DNA of 64,000 nucleotides from Leishmania martiniquensis (taxonomy: Eukaryota > Euglenozoa > Kinetoplastea > Trypanosomatida > Trypanosomatidae), in assembly GCF_017916325.1 (NCBI RefSeq), contig NC_090162.1, forward strand, positions 797,501 through 861,500, in the 5' to 3' direction. Below are positions 41,905 through 52,100 of the stretch, one piece after another; the first letter of the stretch is position 1; each line of letters starts with the position of its first letter. Under the pieces are notes generated by a model. That model had not been told where the DNA came from. It saw only the letters and a program-made list of their open reading frames with translations, and did no database searches. The translations under genes were made by a program, and so were the position numbers.

Positions 41905-42633
41905 CTACGCGCTCGCATTGCCGCCGGTGTTTGTGTTGGCAGCGCCAGAGCCGCTCATGAAGAAAGATGCGACCTGCCCGGCCATCTGTGGCCGTGCCGC
42001 CGCCTGGGAGAGCATAAAGGAAGTGACCTTCTGCTGCGCGTCGCGGCGGCACTTGAAGTAGCCGAGGAAGTTCGCGCCGGAGAGCAACAGTCCGGCAAGG
42101 GTGATGGGGAGGTACTTGAAGGAAAGGAAGTTCAGGAAGAGGAGCACCACCCAAGCCACACAGTTCGCGCCAGTCGTGACCCAAAAGAACCAGTTGTCGT
42201 ACGCGTTCACGCGCTGGTCCGCCTCAGGGCTACTCTCAAAGATCCACTGAGTCGATCCATCTTCCTTCACCTCGTTCCACCACCGCATCGAGACCAGCAT
42301 CCGGCCCGTTACGTTCTTCGTTGTCCAGAAGTCAGCGGTGAGGAGTAAGATTGTGATGACGAGGATCAGCACGTACTTCAGGCCAAAGACCCCGCCTAGT
42401 AAGAAGGTCAGAATGGCCATTATCTTGAAAAAGACGTGGAAGAATGCGGCGATGGGGTGCGCACCCTTGTAGCCGCCGTGGTCCGTCGTATTGGCCGGGA
42501 TCGTCTGTCCATCCGGCGCTGCGGCCGGCGTTGCCGTGTAGTTCGGGCTGCCCTCCATAGCGAAGCCGGCCCCATCATGAGCCCCAGCTGGGTCGCTGCT
42601 AAAGAAGAAGGCTTGCTTGGGTTCTTGGTTCAT
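41905..42633 (-). CDS. TVP23: TVP23-family Golgi membrane protein
   Basis: The 242-residue protein belongs to the TVP23 (DUF846) family, small four-span proteins of the late Golgi linked to vesicle transport. After a 58-residue soluble head there are two close membrane spans (about 60-98), the family hallmark VSMRWWNEVKEDGSTQWIFE in the loop, then two more spans (about 150-190) and a short tail with GYFKCRRDAQQK. Family members are about 190-220 residues, so the head is slightly long. The start codon is the ATG at 42633, with an acceptor about 70 nt upstream. Confidence 0.92.
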   Translation of the reverse strand: MNQEPKQAFFFSSDPAGAHDGAGFAMEGSPNYTATPAAAPDGQTIPANTTDHGGYKGAHPIAAFFHVFFKIMAILTFLLGGVFGLKYVLILVITILLLTADFWTTKNVTGRMLVSMRWWNEVKEDGSTQWIFESSPEADQRVNAYDNWFFWVTTGANCVAWVVLLFLNFLSFKYLPITLAGLLLSGANFLGYFKCRRDAQQKVTSFMLSQAAARPQMAGQVASFFMSGSGAANTNTGGNASA

Positions 42634-42702
42634 AGCTGTGGCAAGGGCCCTTTTCTGGAAGGACGGAAGCAGCGCGCAGGGGGGAAGGGTGTACGTGTGC
42701 CT

Positions 42703-42751
42703 CTGCAGGCGTATGCGGGCAGGTGAACGTGTAGAGCGAGCGAGAGGGGGG
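42703..42751 (-). promoter_or_regulatory. Candidate spliced-leader acceptor for the TVP23 gene
   Basis: The pyrimidine tract complementary to 42732-42751 is followed by CTGCAG with AG at 42703-42704, a 5' UTR of about 70 nt. A longer tract at 42807-42865 is an alternative. Confidence 0.4.
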
Positions 42752-43659
42752 CGCTGACGGATACTGCGCAGTCTCGGCCAAACATAAACGGGCGATACAT
42801 TGCACAGGTGAAGGCAAACAAAAGGTTGAAAGGAGCGGGAAAGGGAGGGGATGAGGAAGGCGCGTCCATCTCCGACTTGGAGAGCATGTCCACGGAGCGG
42901 CAGGCAGGGGAGCGTATGGGCAAAGGTGGGAGAGAGAGAAACGCGAAGCAGCGGCCGTTTTTTTTTCTGCTGGAGAGAGAGAGGAAGGCGAAACGTGGAG
43001 TGTGAGCAGCCGAAGGATGGGGTGAGGGGGGAAGAAGGTTAGGGGCCAGCACGTTCATCCTCCGTGGCCAGCCCCCCCTCTCTCTCCCTCCCCTATCCTT
43101 CATTCCGTGTCCGCATCACCCATCCTGTGCGACCCGTTGAGGCGTCCCAGAAGCGGCATGATAACGGCACGAGTCTTCACCCGTCCCCTCCGGCCTTTCG
43201 CCCTCAGCTCGCACGACTTTCCCTTTTCTCAACGGTCCCTTTTCCTGCTACATCTCGTTGCTCTCCGGTACCCCTACTCAGGCTCTGAGGATCCAAGCGC
43301 GGGTGCCGGCGTCCCGCCGTTGCGTTGGGGGGAGGGGGAGCACAGCCGCACATGAATGTGGAGTGTCGCGGGTGAGAGAAGGAAGCTTCGTTAGTTAGAT
43401 AGAGAGGAAGGGGGAGTCGTCAGGTTCGAAAGAAAAAAGAGCTTGCGCACATCATCGGCAGCACAGACAGACAGCCAGAGAGACAAACAGTCCCTCGAAC
43501 AAAAAAAACGGTGCCTTCTGAAAGCCCGGAGCCGGCGGCGTGCGGAGAGTGAGTAGACTTTGGGGGGAGGCAACAACCTGTATGTGGGCAGCGGACGGCC
43601 CGCTGCCCCTCCCCCTCCCCTCCTGCGACTGCAGGCCGAACAAGCGCGCACTGCCCGGT
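42752..43659. other. Intergenic/UTR stretch, no gene seen
   Basis: 3' UTR of the Cx9C gene and TVP23 5' flank. GA-rich, with A and T homopolymers; nothing gene-like. Confidence 0.65.
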
Positions 43660-44082
43660 TTACTCCACTGCATGCGGCGCCGAGCTGCCCCCCTGGCGCT
43701 CCCTCTGCCGCTGCACGAGGTAGACCATGCCGCAGTACACCGTCTCTAACGCCTCGGCCTCGCAGTCACGCCCTTTCGCACGCTGGCAGCGCTGCAGCGC
43801 CCGCTGCTCACTCTTGCACGTCGGGGCCGTTGCGGCCGCACGGAAGATCGCCGTTTGCCTCTTGTCGTCCTCCAGGCACTTTCGCGCGACCTCTTGGTAC
43901 GGCTTGCACCGCCTAATCCCACGCCGCTGGAGGCTCTGATCCACGTGGCTGCCGTCGATATGCTGAGGCACGAAGTTCTGAATGCACGCGTCGAGGTCGC
44001 TGGTCTCTTGTGCACAGAAGCGGTCCGTCATCAGCTTTGTCAGGAGAATCTGAAGGTTCTCGTTGGTGACTTGCTCTGCCAT
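43660..44082 (-). CDS. Quadruple Cx9C (double CHCH) protein, probable mitochondrial intermembrane space
   Basis: The 140-residue protein starts MAEQVTNENL at 44082. Eight cysteines form four Cx9C motifs: Cys23/33, Cys59/69, Cys89/99 and Cys107/117, with helical spacers. This is the mark of coiled-coil-helix-coiled-coil-helix proteins imported and oxidised by the intermembrane-space relay. Two such pairs in one chain are seen in the complex I subunit NDUFA8, of similar size (known); identity with it is only a candidate, and respiratory-chain assembly factors are the alternative. The frame is open further upstream to 44640, but that part is UTR-like. No N-terminal presequence is seen, as expected for this import route. 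Confidence 0.85.
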   Translation of the reverse strand: MAEQVTNENLQILLTKLMTDRFCAQETSDLDACIQNFVPQHIDGSHVDQSLQRRGIRRCKPYQEVARKCLEDDKRQTAIFRAAATAPTCKSEQRALQRCQRAKGRDCEAEALETVYCGMVYLVQRQRERQGGSSAPHAVE

Positions 44083-44210
44083 TTCGGGGCGGAGGAGGCG
44101 GAGAGGAGAGGAGAGTAGAAAGGACAGAGCAGATGGGCTCGTGAGATGCAACCGATGGCAAAACTGCTGCACTCCGCTTTTGTTTTGTATGTCGCGTCCC
44201 TGCGCCACCC

Positions 44211-44273
44211 CTTCACGTGTGGCCGAGCAGTGCGTTCGCGCGTCAGGAGGGGGGAGGGAGGGGAGGGGAGGGG
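44211..44273 (-). promoter_or_regulatory. Candidate spliced-leader acceptor for the Cx9C gene
   Basis: A dense C/T tract (complement of 44244-44273) is followed by GAAG, AG at 44211-44212, for a 5' UTR of about 130 nt. A second pyrimidine block sits just upstream of the ATG with no AG before it. Confidence 0.4.
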
Positions 44274-45147
44274 CCACTCGGTTGGGCTTTGCCGTGGCTC
44301 CATCGACGGCGGTGATGACGATTGTCGCGCGCCAGTGTTGCGTGGGAGAGAGACAAAACGAGACGGGAAAAAGTCGGTAGAGAGGAGAGGTATGCGTGCG
44401 TAGAGGCGGCACGTGGGAGATGGATGGGGAGGGCGAAGAGTGAGGGGTGCACAGGCTACGCGCAATGCGCGTAGAGACTGCTGCGGATGCGTGCGTCTGG
44501 ACACCAACAGTGTACCCCAAGCAAAGAAGCGCCATGGCGAGGGAGGGGGAAGCGGGAGGGTGCTGACATGCATACAGTCCGCACGCACAGAGCGAGGGGG
44601 GGGGGCGGATTTTCTCCGCCTGAGCCTGCCCTCCTCGCAAGAGGTACTAAGATTCTGCACGGCGTAGGCAAGCAAGCAATGTAGTCCTAGGGCCAACAGT
44701 GCACCAAGAAGACGCACACGCGATGGCGCGGTGGTGCTGATAGGAGGGATGGGGGTAGGGGAGATGGGGAGGAGCGTGAGAAGGGAGATAGAGCACCAAC
44801 GTGGAGGCGAACGATACCGCCAATAAGAATGAGAGGATGGCACGTGCTTGGGGGAGAGGGAAGGGGTGAGAGACAGAGCGACCACAAAGTTAGTGGAAAA
44901 GCGGGGGTCGGGAGGGGGTGCGAGATGAAACGGGGGAGGAGAAGATGTGCCAGCGGAGGGGCTGCACGCATGACGCGGTGGCCGCCCGCTCCGTTCTGTG
45001 TTTCCTCACGTCATTTCTGGGGGGGGTTCCACCGGCGCTTTGGCGCGCTGCCTCATCGCTTTCCACCACCACCCGCCTGCCTGCCTGTCAGGAGAGTGCG
45101 CATGCCGACCTCTGATCACCTCTTCCTCAGAACCTCCGGAGTCCCCG
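44274..45147. other. Intergenic/UTR stretch, no gene seen
   Basis: 3' UTR of the large membrane protein gene; GA-rich blocks and G runs, no supported gene. Confidence 0.65.
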
Positions 45148-48100
45148 TTAGCGGGTGCCTTCGGCAGTGCGTTGCTGCTGTCGCCACACAGTGTACTGCT
45201 CCACCCCCCACGCAAGGTTCTGCGCAGGCTGCAGTGAGAGCGACAGCAGCGACGTCGCTGGAGCAGTGGCATCGTGCGGTGCGTTCGACCTACGCGGTGA
45301 CTGGGAAGGGGTGCCATTGCCACTAACGGCAACGGACGCAGCAGTGCGATGGTGGCCGTGTCCACGCCCTTGACGTGGGTGTCGGTGCCGCCGACGGTGC
45401 CCACCCTGACGACGACGACAATGCTCCTGGACGAAGAGCTCGATCGCCACGTCATCCTCCTCCACCCATCGCCGCCATGCAACGGCGAGCAAGACCACCC
45501 GGACGGCGGAAGAGAAGATCATGAGCACGAAGAGCAGCAGCACTGCGTACGTGCGATAGTCATCCTTGAGACGGCACTGGCCGTAATCGGCACAGCAGCC
45601 GGCGATGTGGCGCTCGAAGAAAAGACTGTCGCTCTGCTCGCGCGCATGAAAGCACTTTTCATTGCAGCCCTGCACGCGAAAATAATCGGGAAAGGCGCCG
45701 TAGGTGGGCAGGTATGTGTCCGTCGCGTTGTTCACGCGCTGCAGTGGTGGCCCTGATCCAGAAGGCACCACTGACAGCCCAAAAGACGACGAAGCCACCG
45801 ACGAGCCCGCACTGGCATCTCGGTCACCGCTTAGCCTTAGCGCACTGTGTAGGGTGCCCATCGGGGAGGCGCTCCAACGCGCCGTCGCTGGAGGCGACCG
45901 CTGCCAGGCTACCTCAGCCTGCTTATTGGAGAGGCACACGCTGTCAGCGCTGTCCGCGGCACACAGGTCTCGGAAAATCGTAACCGGGTACGCGTGAGAG
46001 ATCGTATAGAGGCACTCGCGTAGCCGATCGGTGTAGCAGACGCTGTCCCAAGGAGAGCTGGATATCGATCGCAGACGGTGGTCGTTTCGGAGCGCACGCC
46101 CAATCACGGCGGCGTAGTAGCCGCTCACCGTCACCACCGCCCCTGCCGCGCACAGAAGGGGCCACCAGTGCCGTGAGCGCCGCAGCGTGGGAATTAGAAC
46201 GTAGTGCTGCGCGAAGATGGCGAGCGTCATCAGCAGCAGCGTCCGCTGATCCGACCAGCTGTCCAGCAAGAACACCGTTGCAAGGTAGGCGTTTGCGGTG
46301 ATCACTCCGTCTAGCTGCACGCACGCACGCAGCACGGTCAGCCGCTGCTGCACGCGGGAGAGGGAAACTTGCACAATGCCCTGCGCGTAGCGCCGCCAGC
46401 CAAAACTGGCGTACACCCACGGCGACAGCACCGACGCCGCAACAAAAAGCGATACGCTGACGGCCACACCAGCCCAAGTGAGCACGAGGACCGACTCCGT
46501 TGCCGGCGGAGGGTACTCGGGAAGAGAGGAGCCTTCACCGCAACAGGTGTCGGCACTGCTGCTGGAGAGGCCGGTGATGCTGCCGTGTGCATCCATAGCC
46601 ATCGAAGGCCAAAGCGACCGTGGAAACGACGGTAATGGCGACGGCGCGGAAGAGGCGCGCGTGTAGCGGCCCACAACGACGAGAAGAAAATAAACAGCGC
46701 GGCAAACCTGAAGCGCCACGACAACAACCTGCACGACGAGGAGGCCGCCCTTCTCGTAGCGAACTGCTCGCACCGCATAACGGACGGCGAGGACGCCGTT
46801 GAGGAGAAAGCAAATAAGGCTGAAGGACAAGTCGGGCCGGATACGATCCTCGAAGGCGTAGCGGTTGCACGCCGTCTCATCCTCGACAGCCGCCACACGA
46901 GATCGGTGGAAGGAGAACACGGCAAGCAGCAGCACCGTGGCGGTGAGCACCGCGAGCGCCACGTACTGCAAGAGCACGAACACCTGGCCGACGCATGAGA
47001 TGTCAAGCAGCAACGGCTGCCTCATAGAGTGTGCACCCGGTGGGGCCGGTCGCGTTGGCGTTGCAGAGATGCTCGTCACCGCAGCTGTGTGCCCTGCGAG
47101 GTGCGGTGGCGGCGACGAGGCGCCAGCCGGCACATGACGGTTCGCAGCACCGTGTGCTCCTGCCTCAGCCGCCTGCATCTCTGATGTGCGGTGTGAAGTG
47201 AGCACGTTGTAGAAGGCCACCGTGCCAATCACCGCGCGGTGGCAGGCGATGCAGCCTCGACGCAGCGAGGAGGCCACTACAAAGCAAGGCAGTAGCAAGC
47301 AAGGCGGCGACCCCATCATGGAATCTGCCGAGGCGGCCTCTCTTCGCCGCCGGCCCCCGCCATCGTCTTCTCCGAGCTCCCGACGTCTGACTGTGGCTGT
47401 CACGCCCGGCGGCCACTGCCCCGAGGGCGACACCCGCGAAGGTGAAAGCAGAGATGAGTGAGCGTCGTTGGCGTCGTACCGTTCCCCTTCGCTGTTGGAG
47501 CTCCAGAGATCGCCATCTCTTACATAGGACGGCACGCGCGCCGTGCCAAGCCTCTGCGGCTGATACCGTACGCCGTGCGTTGTAGACCCCGATAGCAAGG
47601 GTCGGCAAACGGGCGCTCTCCTCCTCGACCAGGCGCCGAGGCCAAGTGCTGATCCTCCGCTGGCGCCGCGCCATCCTCCCCCCTCTCCTCCCACGCTGTC
47701 GTCCGTGTCTCCGCCGCTGTCGTAGCCTTCGATGTCACTTGCGCTATCCAGTGGAGAACAGATCATCACGCACATACCCCGCCTACCTAAAAAGCGCCGC
47801 AGCCACCGAGCCGCCGCGAAACAGCACCGTGCCACACGGCGCGGTAGCCAGAGACATACCTCAGCCCCATGCAGAGCGCCACCTTCGTCGAAGATGTTGT
47901 CCGCCCACATGTCCTCTTCCTGCTCCTCTGCCTCCCATTCCCCGGTGGCGCGGTCACCTTGCGTGGGCGAAGGAGCGGCGCGGCGGCATCGATCATCGCG
48001 TGGTAGCGCAGACTGCCCCTGCCCTTGCTCAGCGATCGGCATGCGTGAGGATGAAGGCCGCCAGGCGTGCTCTTGTGTGCGCACGGCTCCTTGCAAGGAA

Positions 48101-49020
48101 GCTGGCGGCGCTGTCGGCATCCCTTCTGCTGCGGCAGCAGCAGCCGAGAAGACAGTGCGCCGCGCGTCGCTCGCCGTAGGAAAGGCACCGCTGGTGACGG
48201 GGGTGGAAAAGCGCAGTGACGGCGGCAGCGGCGGTGTAACATCATCAAGAGGCGGGTAGTGGGCTGTCAGCACATCGCCAGCCTGCCAAACGACCTGTGC
48301 AGCGGTGACGAGGTCGTTTGGCGGCAGCGGTGCCACTAGTGAGGTAGTTGCCGTCGACGGCCCTGCCCACGGGACCGTCGGCCCAGATGCGGCGATGTCG
48401 TTGACGCTTGGAAGGTTCGGCGAAGCTAAGGAGGCGCGAGCCAGCGCCGCAAGCGGGGGCGTTGGCGTGAGCGACACATGCGTTGCTGCAGTACTGCCGC
48501 CATTTCCAGCTTGTGTAGGTAACGCGTCGACGCTGGAAGGGGTAAGGACGTGAGAGTGGTGGGAAGCAATCGTGGGGGCCGCCCACGAAGCTGCTTGGAG
48601 CATGTCGCGCTCGCACCCGTCAATACTGTCGCCACTGCTGCACCCGCTAAGGCTGCGACTGCCTCTCCTATACAGCAGCTCGTCCTTGTCAGAGTTGAGG
48701 TCAGGCGAGCGACCAAAGACTTCCTCCCCGGGCAGTGCCCGCTCCGGTGCTGTGAAATACCGCATCGCGAACGCTTCGTGTGCAAGAAACTTGAGAGGAA
48801 GCGATAGCGCGGCGGCAGATGGACTGTCATCGGCTGCCGCCGCCCCATTGACAACAAAAGATGACAGACGTGACTCGCCCGCTGTGAGCACTACGGCGAG
48901 CGATGCAACCGCGCCCGCTTCTCCGCTCATTGGTGAATGCACGTGGCGCTGCGCTGCGGCAGTAGTGGCATCATCGTCCTCATCGAAGTCGCTCCATCGC
49001 GCTTTTCTCTTGCACGGCAT
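45148..49020 (-). CDS. Large polytopic membrane protein, function unknown
   Basis: The 1,290-residue protein has a hydrophilic, Ser/Ala/Pro-rich N-terminal region of about 590 residues with acidic patches. The C-terminal half has roughly eight hydrophobic segments, near residues 677-705, 730-750, 760-782, 840-865, 905-918, 930-948, 953-975 and 1155-1182. Between the last two lies a soluble Cys-rich loop (CNEKCFHAR, later CCADYGQC) that is likely extracellular or lumenal and disulfide-bonded. A His/Arg-rich block (RRRQGGHRRRHRHPRQGRGH) follows the last span. No transporter or channel signature was recognised. The ATG at 49020 has an acceptor about 29 nt upstream. Confidence 0.85.
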   Translation of the reverse strand: MPCKRKARWSDFDEDDDATTAAAQRHVHSPMSGEAGAVASLAVVLTAGESRLSSFVVNGAAAADDSPSAAALSLPLKFLAHEAFAMRYFTAPERALPGEEVFGRSPDLNSDKDELLYRRGSRSLSGCSSGDSIDGCERDMLQAASWAAPTIASHHSHVLTPSSVDALPTQAGNGGSTAATHVSLTPTPPLAALARASLASPNLPSVNDIAASGPTVPWAGPSTATTSLVAPLPPNDLVTAAQVVWQAGDVLTAHYPPLDDVTPPLPPSLRFSTPVTSGAFPTASDARRTVFSAAAAAAEGMPTAPPASLQGAVRTQEHAWRPSSSRMPIAEQGQGQSALPRDDRCRRAAPSPTQGDRATGEWEAEEQEEDMWADNIFDEGGALHGAEVCLWLPRRVARCCFAAARWLRRFLGRRGMCVMICSPLDSASDIEGYDSGGDTDDSVGGEGGGWRGASGGSALGLGAWSRRRAPVCRPLLSGSTTHGVRYQPQRLGTARVPSYVRDGDLWSSNSEGERYDANDAHSSLLSPSRVSPSGQWPPGVTATVRRRELGEDDGGGRRRREAASADSMMGSPPCLLLPCFVVASSLRRGCIACHRAVIGTVAFYNVLTSHRTSEMQAAEAGAHGAANRHVPAGASSPPPHLAGHTAAVTSISATPTRPAPPGAHSMRQPLLLDISCVGQVFVLLQYVALAVLTATVLLLAVFSFHRSRVAAVEDETACNRYAFEDRIRPDLSFSLICFLLNGVLAVRYAVRAVRYEKGGLLVVQVVVVALQVCRAVYFLLVVVGRYTRASSAPSPLPSFPRSLWPSMAMDAHGSITGLSSSSADTCCGEGSSLPEYPPPATESVLVLTWAGVAVSVSLFVAASVLSPWVYASFGWRRYAQGIVQVSLSRVQQRLTVLRACVQLDGVITANAYLATVFLLDSWSDQRTLLLMTLAIFAQHYVLIPTLRRSRHWWPLLCAAGAVVTVSGYYAAVIGRALRNDHRLRSISSSPWDSVCYTDRLRECLYTISHAYPVTIFRDLCAADSADSVCLSNKQAEVAWQRSPPATARWSASPMGTLHSALRLSGDRDASAGSSVASSSFGLSVVPSGSGPPLQRVNNATDTYLPTYGAFPDYFRVQGCNEKCFHAREQSDSLFFERHIAGCCADYGQCRLKDDYRTYAVLLLFVLMIFSSAVRVVLLAVAWRRWVEEDDVAIELFVQEHCRRRQGGHRRRHRHPRQGRGHGHHRTAASVAVSGNGTPSQSPRRSNAPHDATAPATSLLSLSLQPAQNLAWGVEQYTVWRQQQRTAEGTR

Positions 49021-49048
49021 ACGTGCACGCAGAGCTACGCAGCACGCA

Positions 49049-49110
49049 CTGTGCGACCGTCAGCGCCGCGGCACGCGAGGAGACCAACAAATGGGAGAAA
49101 GAAGAGAAAA
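49049..49110 (-). promoter_or_regulatory. Candidate spliced-leader acceptor for the 45148-49020 gene
   Basis: The tract complementary to 49092-49110 is followed by CACAG with AG at 49049-49050, about 29 nt before the ATG. Confidence 0.4.
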
Positions 49111-52100
49111 CAGCAGTAACGCGACGGAGTGGTCGCCGCGGCATGCGGGTGCACGGGTGATGGTGGTGTGCCACTCATTCGGCACGAACAAGGAACGGGG
49201 AAGGGCCAGCGCAGGTGTTGCACGGGGCTCTGCCACGCGAACTCCGACACGCAATGAGGGAGGCTGTGTTTTAATGCGTGACGAGCCAGGACACTGAGCA
49301 CAAAAACAGAAACAAAAACGCAACGATCGTTATAATCACGATGTCGACACCGAAAGGGGGGAGGCGGGGGGCTGTCTGGGACGCATACGTGCAGAGGCCG
49401 CATTAGCGTGCACATACAGACACTCGGGATGCCACGCAGACACCTCAGCTTCGCCGTACTCTTCCACGTACCTCCAGGTCGTCACGAGGATGCTCGGAAA
49501 GTAAGACTTAAAGGCAGGGAGGACGTCGCTCAGCCATTGGGAAGGAGACGGACCATGTTCACACTACAGCGCCGCACACGATCGTTGGCGCCCCAATCAC
49601 GAGTTTTCCACGGCGATGTGAGGGGGTGGTCCGAGCGAGACGCAAGTGATCTCTGTGCACGCACCATATCGGCTGTGCGCCAGGAAACGCACGATTGGGC
49701 CCGGAGACGATGACTGCACCATAGGCATGGAACAACACTTGGGTGCCGCGCCGCCTCCGTTGCGCCCCCCCTGTTGCAAGCAGCATACCCCCCATCACCA
49801 CGAGAAGGTCGCCATTCCGCCCACACCTCCCTGCCTGAGACCACCCGAACTGTACGAATGAAAGAGATGTCCACCGCCACCGCAGCTATCATCACCTGCA
49901 TCACAGGCGCGGCAGGAAGCCCGAAATACGGTCTGCCATAGCAGCTGTTTGGGAATGCCACCACCAAGTCAGCCGTCGCAGTCGCCTTTCCCCCAAGGTA
50001 ATTCCTGTCAGCGGCGGTGCGGAAGTTGCTGTTGACGCACAAGGACGCGGCACACAGTGACCAGCAGCGATGTCACTGCCGCTGCAGCCACAACGCGCAT
50101 TGCACGCGCTGGCGCGATCTATCCCGGCTCAATTGCTACGAAGCGTGCACAGTCAGTAGACCAGCTTCACTGCCAGTCGTATGAGAATGAGCCTCTGATG
50201 CGACGTGCGCTTCAGCGGCGGGTGCACCAGACAGCGTGCGCTGTTCCGTTACAGCCACCGTGGGCGCCACCACAACGTCTGCGGCCACATGTGTCGTCGC
50301 TGCGCGAGACAGTGGGCCATGCCGAGCGGTCACGTTATGATCGGTTGGTGAAGAGAAAAAATAGTGAAGGGGGAAAAGTGCTCTGGAGGAGAAGGAGGAG
50401 GGGTCATTTGAGGGGCCGGAGGAGCGCAACGATCCGTTCCGTGAGCGAAGAAGGCAGCACGAAAAAGGGCCCCAAGGTGAAAGGGCAAGGCTCATGCTCA
50501 GAAGCGTCACCGGCACGAGATGATAAGGTCGCGTATCGATGAAAGGAAAAAAAGCCCGCCTATGCGACGCGTGCATGAGCGCCGCAGCGGCGGTGCAACA
50601 CATCGGACCGTAAGGCCGGGCGGGCGGAGGGAGGGGAGTTGTAGAGCGATAGGAAGGGGGTAAGAGGCAAGATGGCAAGTCACCTGACGGGAGCTCAGAG
50701 AACGAGGGGGGGTCGACCACCCACTCACACCACGCCGACAGTGCCGGAGACACGTATGCAAGTCATACTTTGCCATTCCGTGGGCGCAGCGGTAAAAGCA
50801 ACGCTGTGCTTCTCTGCCAGCGCGCCTGCCAGCCTACGCCCTCTCCCATCGATGTGCATTTGTCTACTCGAAGTGAAAGCATTTCTGGCGCACAAAGGCA
50901 GAACATAAAAATAAAAAGCGCTCCTCTGTGGCTGTCAAAGCGAAACATAAACGAGGAGGAGAAGCCCACATCCCATTCACACCCGCATCCACCCCTCTAA
51001 TCGCCCGTGAGGAGTGACCACAACGGGAAGAACCAAGAGCAAGCACTCCCCTGCGAGAGAGCGCGGTGTTACGCGGCGCTGTTGTGACCGACAGACGAGC
51101 CCGCATACCATTGTCCTCTACTCGAGAAAACACGCAGACCAGTTCGCATAGAAGAGGGCCAAAGCAGCAGCGACTGTTGTGCGAAAGTCACGCGATGCGT
51201 CACGTCCCGAAGGCGATGGAGAAAACAGTCCACAGCACACGTGGTGCGCAACAAAAAAAAGGTGACAGAGAGAGAGAACAGATGAAGGCACTTGCCGCTG
51301 AAAGGACGAAGGGGGGAGGGGAGGTAGACGAAGGAGCCCGAGGTGGCGCCTCCCATTCAGCCCACCCCGCGAGCACACGAAACAAGCAAAAAGGACCTTC
51401 TGCGTAGACCCTCCCCCCATGCACATCGTCCGTCAGACAGACAGGAGTAAAGCAATAACCTCGGTTGATAGGAAACCTGCAACAAAGGGAAAGACTGATT
51501 AGAGAAGACGGAGGGGGCGGGGAGAGGGGGGCTGACCTCCCCCTCCCGCCCCGACATACCCGACGAGAGCACACACACGCACACTTTAACGCATACAAAA
51601 GATCATATGTCGCATGCTCGACGGTTCCTGCAGCAGCAGCAGCAGAGGGAGAGAGAGACAGAAGCGATGATGTCAAGAAAAAAAGAACAGTAACACAGAA
51701 GCAGCGTGGGGTGGCGGCAGTGACGAGCCCACACAGGCACACACGCACACACACACAATGGCGCTTAAAGCGAGCCGAAAGCACAAATTGGAGAGAGCAC
51801 ACTTTGAGAAAAACCCCTCAGCCGCCGCCGAGAGGGGAACAGCGGTGGCAGCAGTCAAGGGAACATGCCACCACAGCCCACCTATGCCCGCCGCCCCACC
51901 CCACGCCCACCACCGCCACCGCCCGGGCCGCACCAGCCCGCCTGGCCGAATGCGGGTGCTGCCGCATGCGTCCCACACGTGCCCTGTGGGGTTGGCGAGG
52001 GCGGATACCAACGCGCCCAGCTCAGCCATCACCCGTGCCTCTTCTCGCCCTCGCGTGCTTTGTTCGGGTGTGATGCACCGCAGCGGCTGCGCCTGACAAC

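Noticed and set aside
44083..44640. 186-residue extension of the Cx9C protein
   Set aside because: Low-complexity, UTR-like, and beyond the predicted acceptor at 44211.
51200..51802. Minus-strand open frame of 200 codons
   Set aside because: Composition (VCVRVCLCG, poly-Ser/Leu) reflects CA/GA repeats; typical UTR translation.
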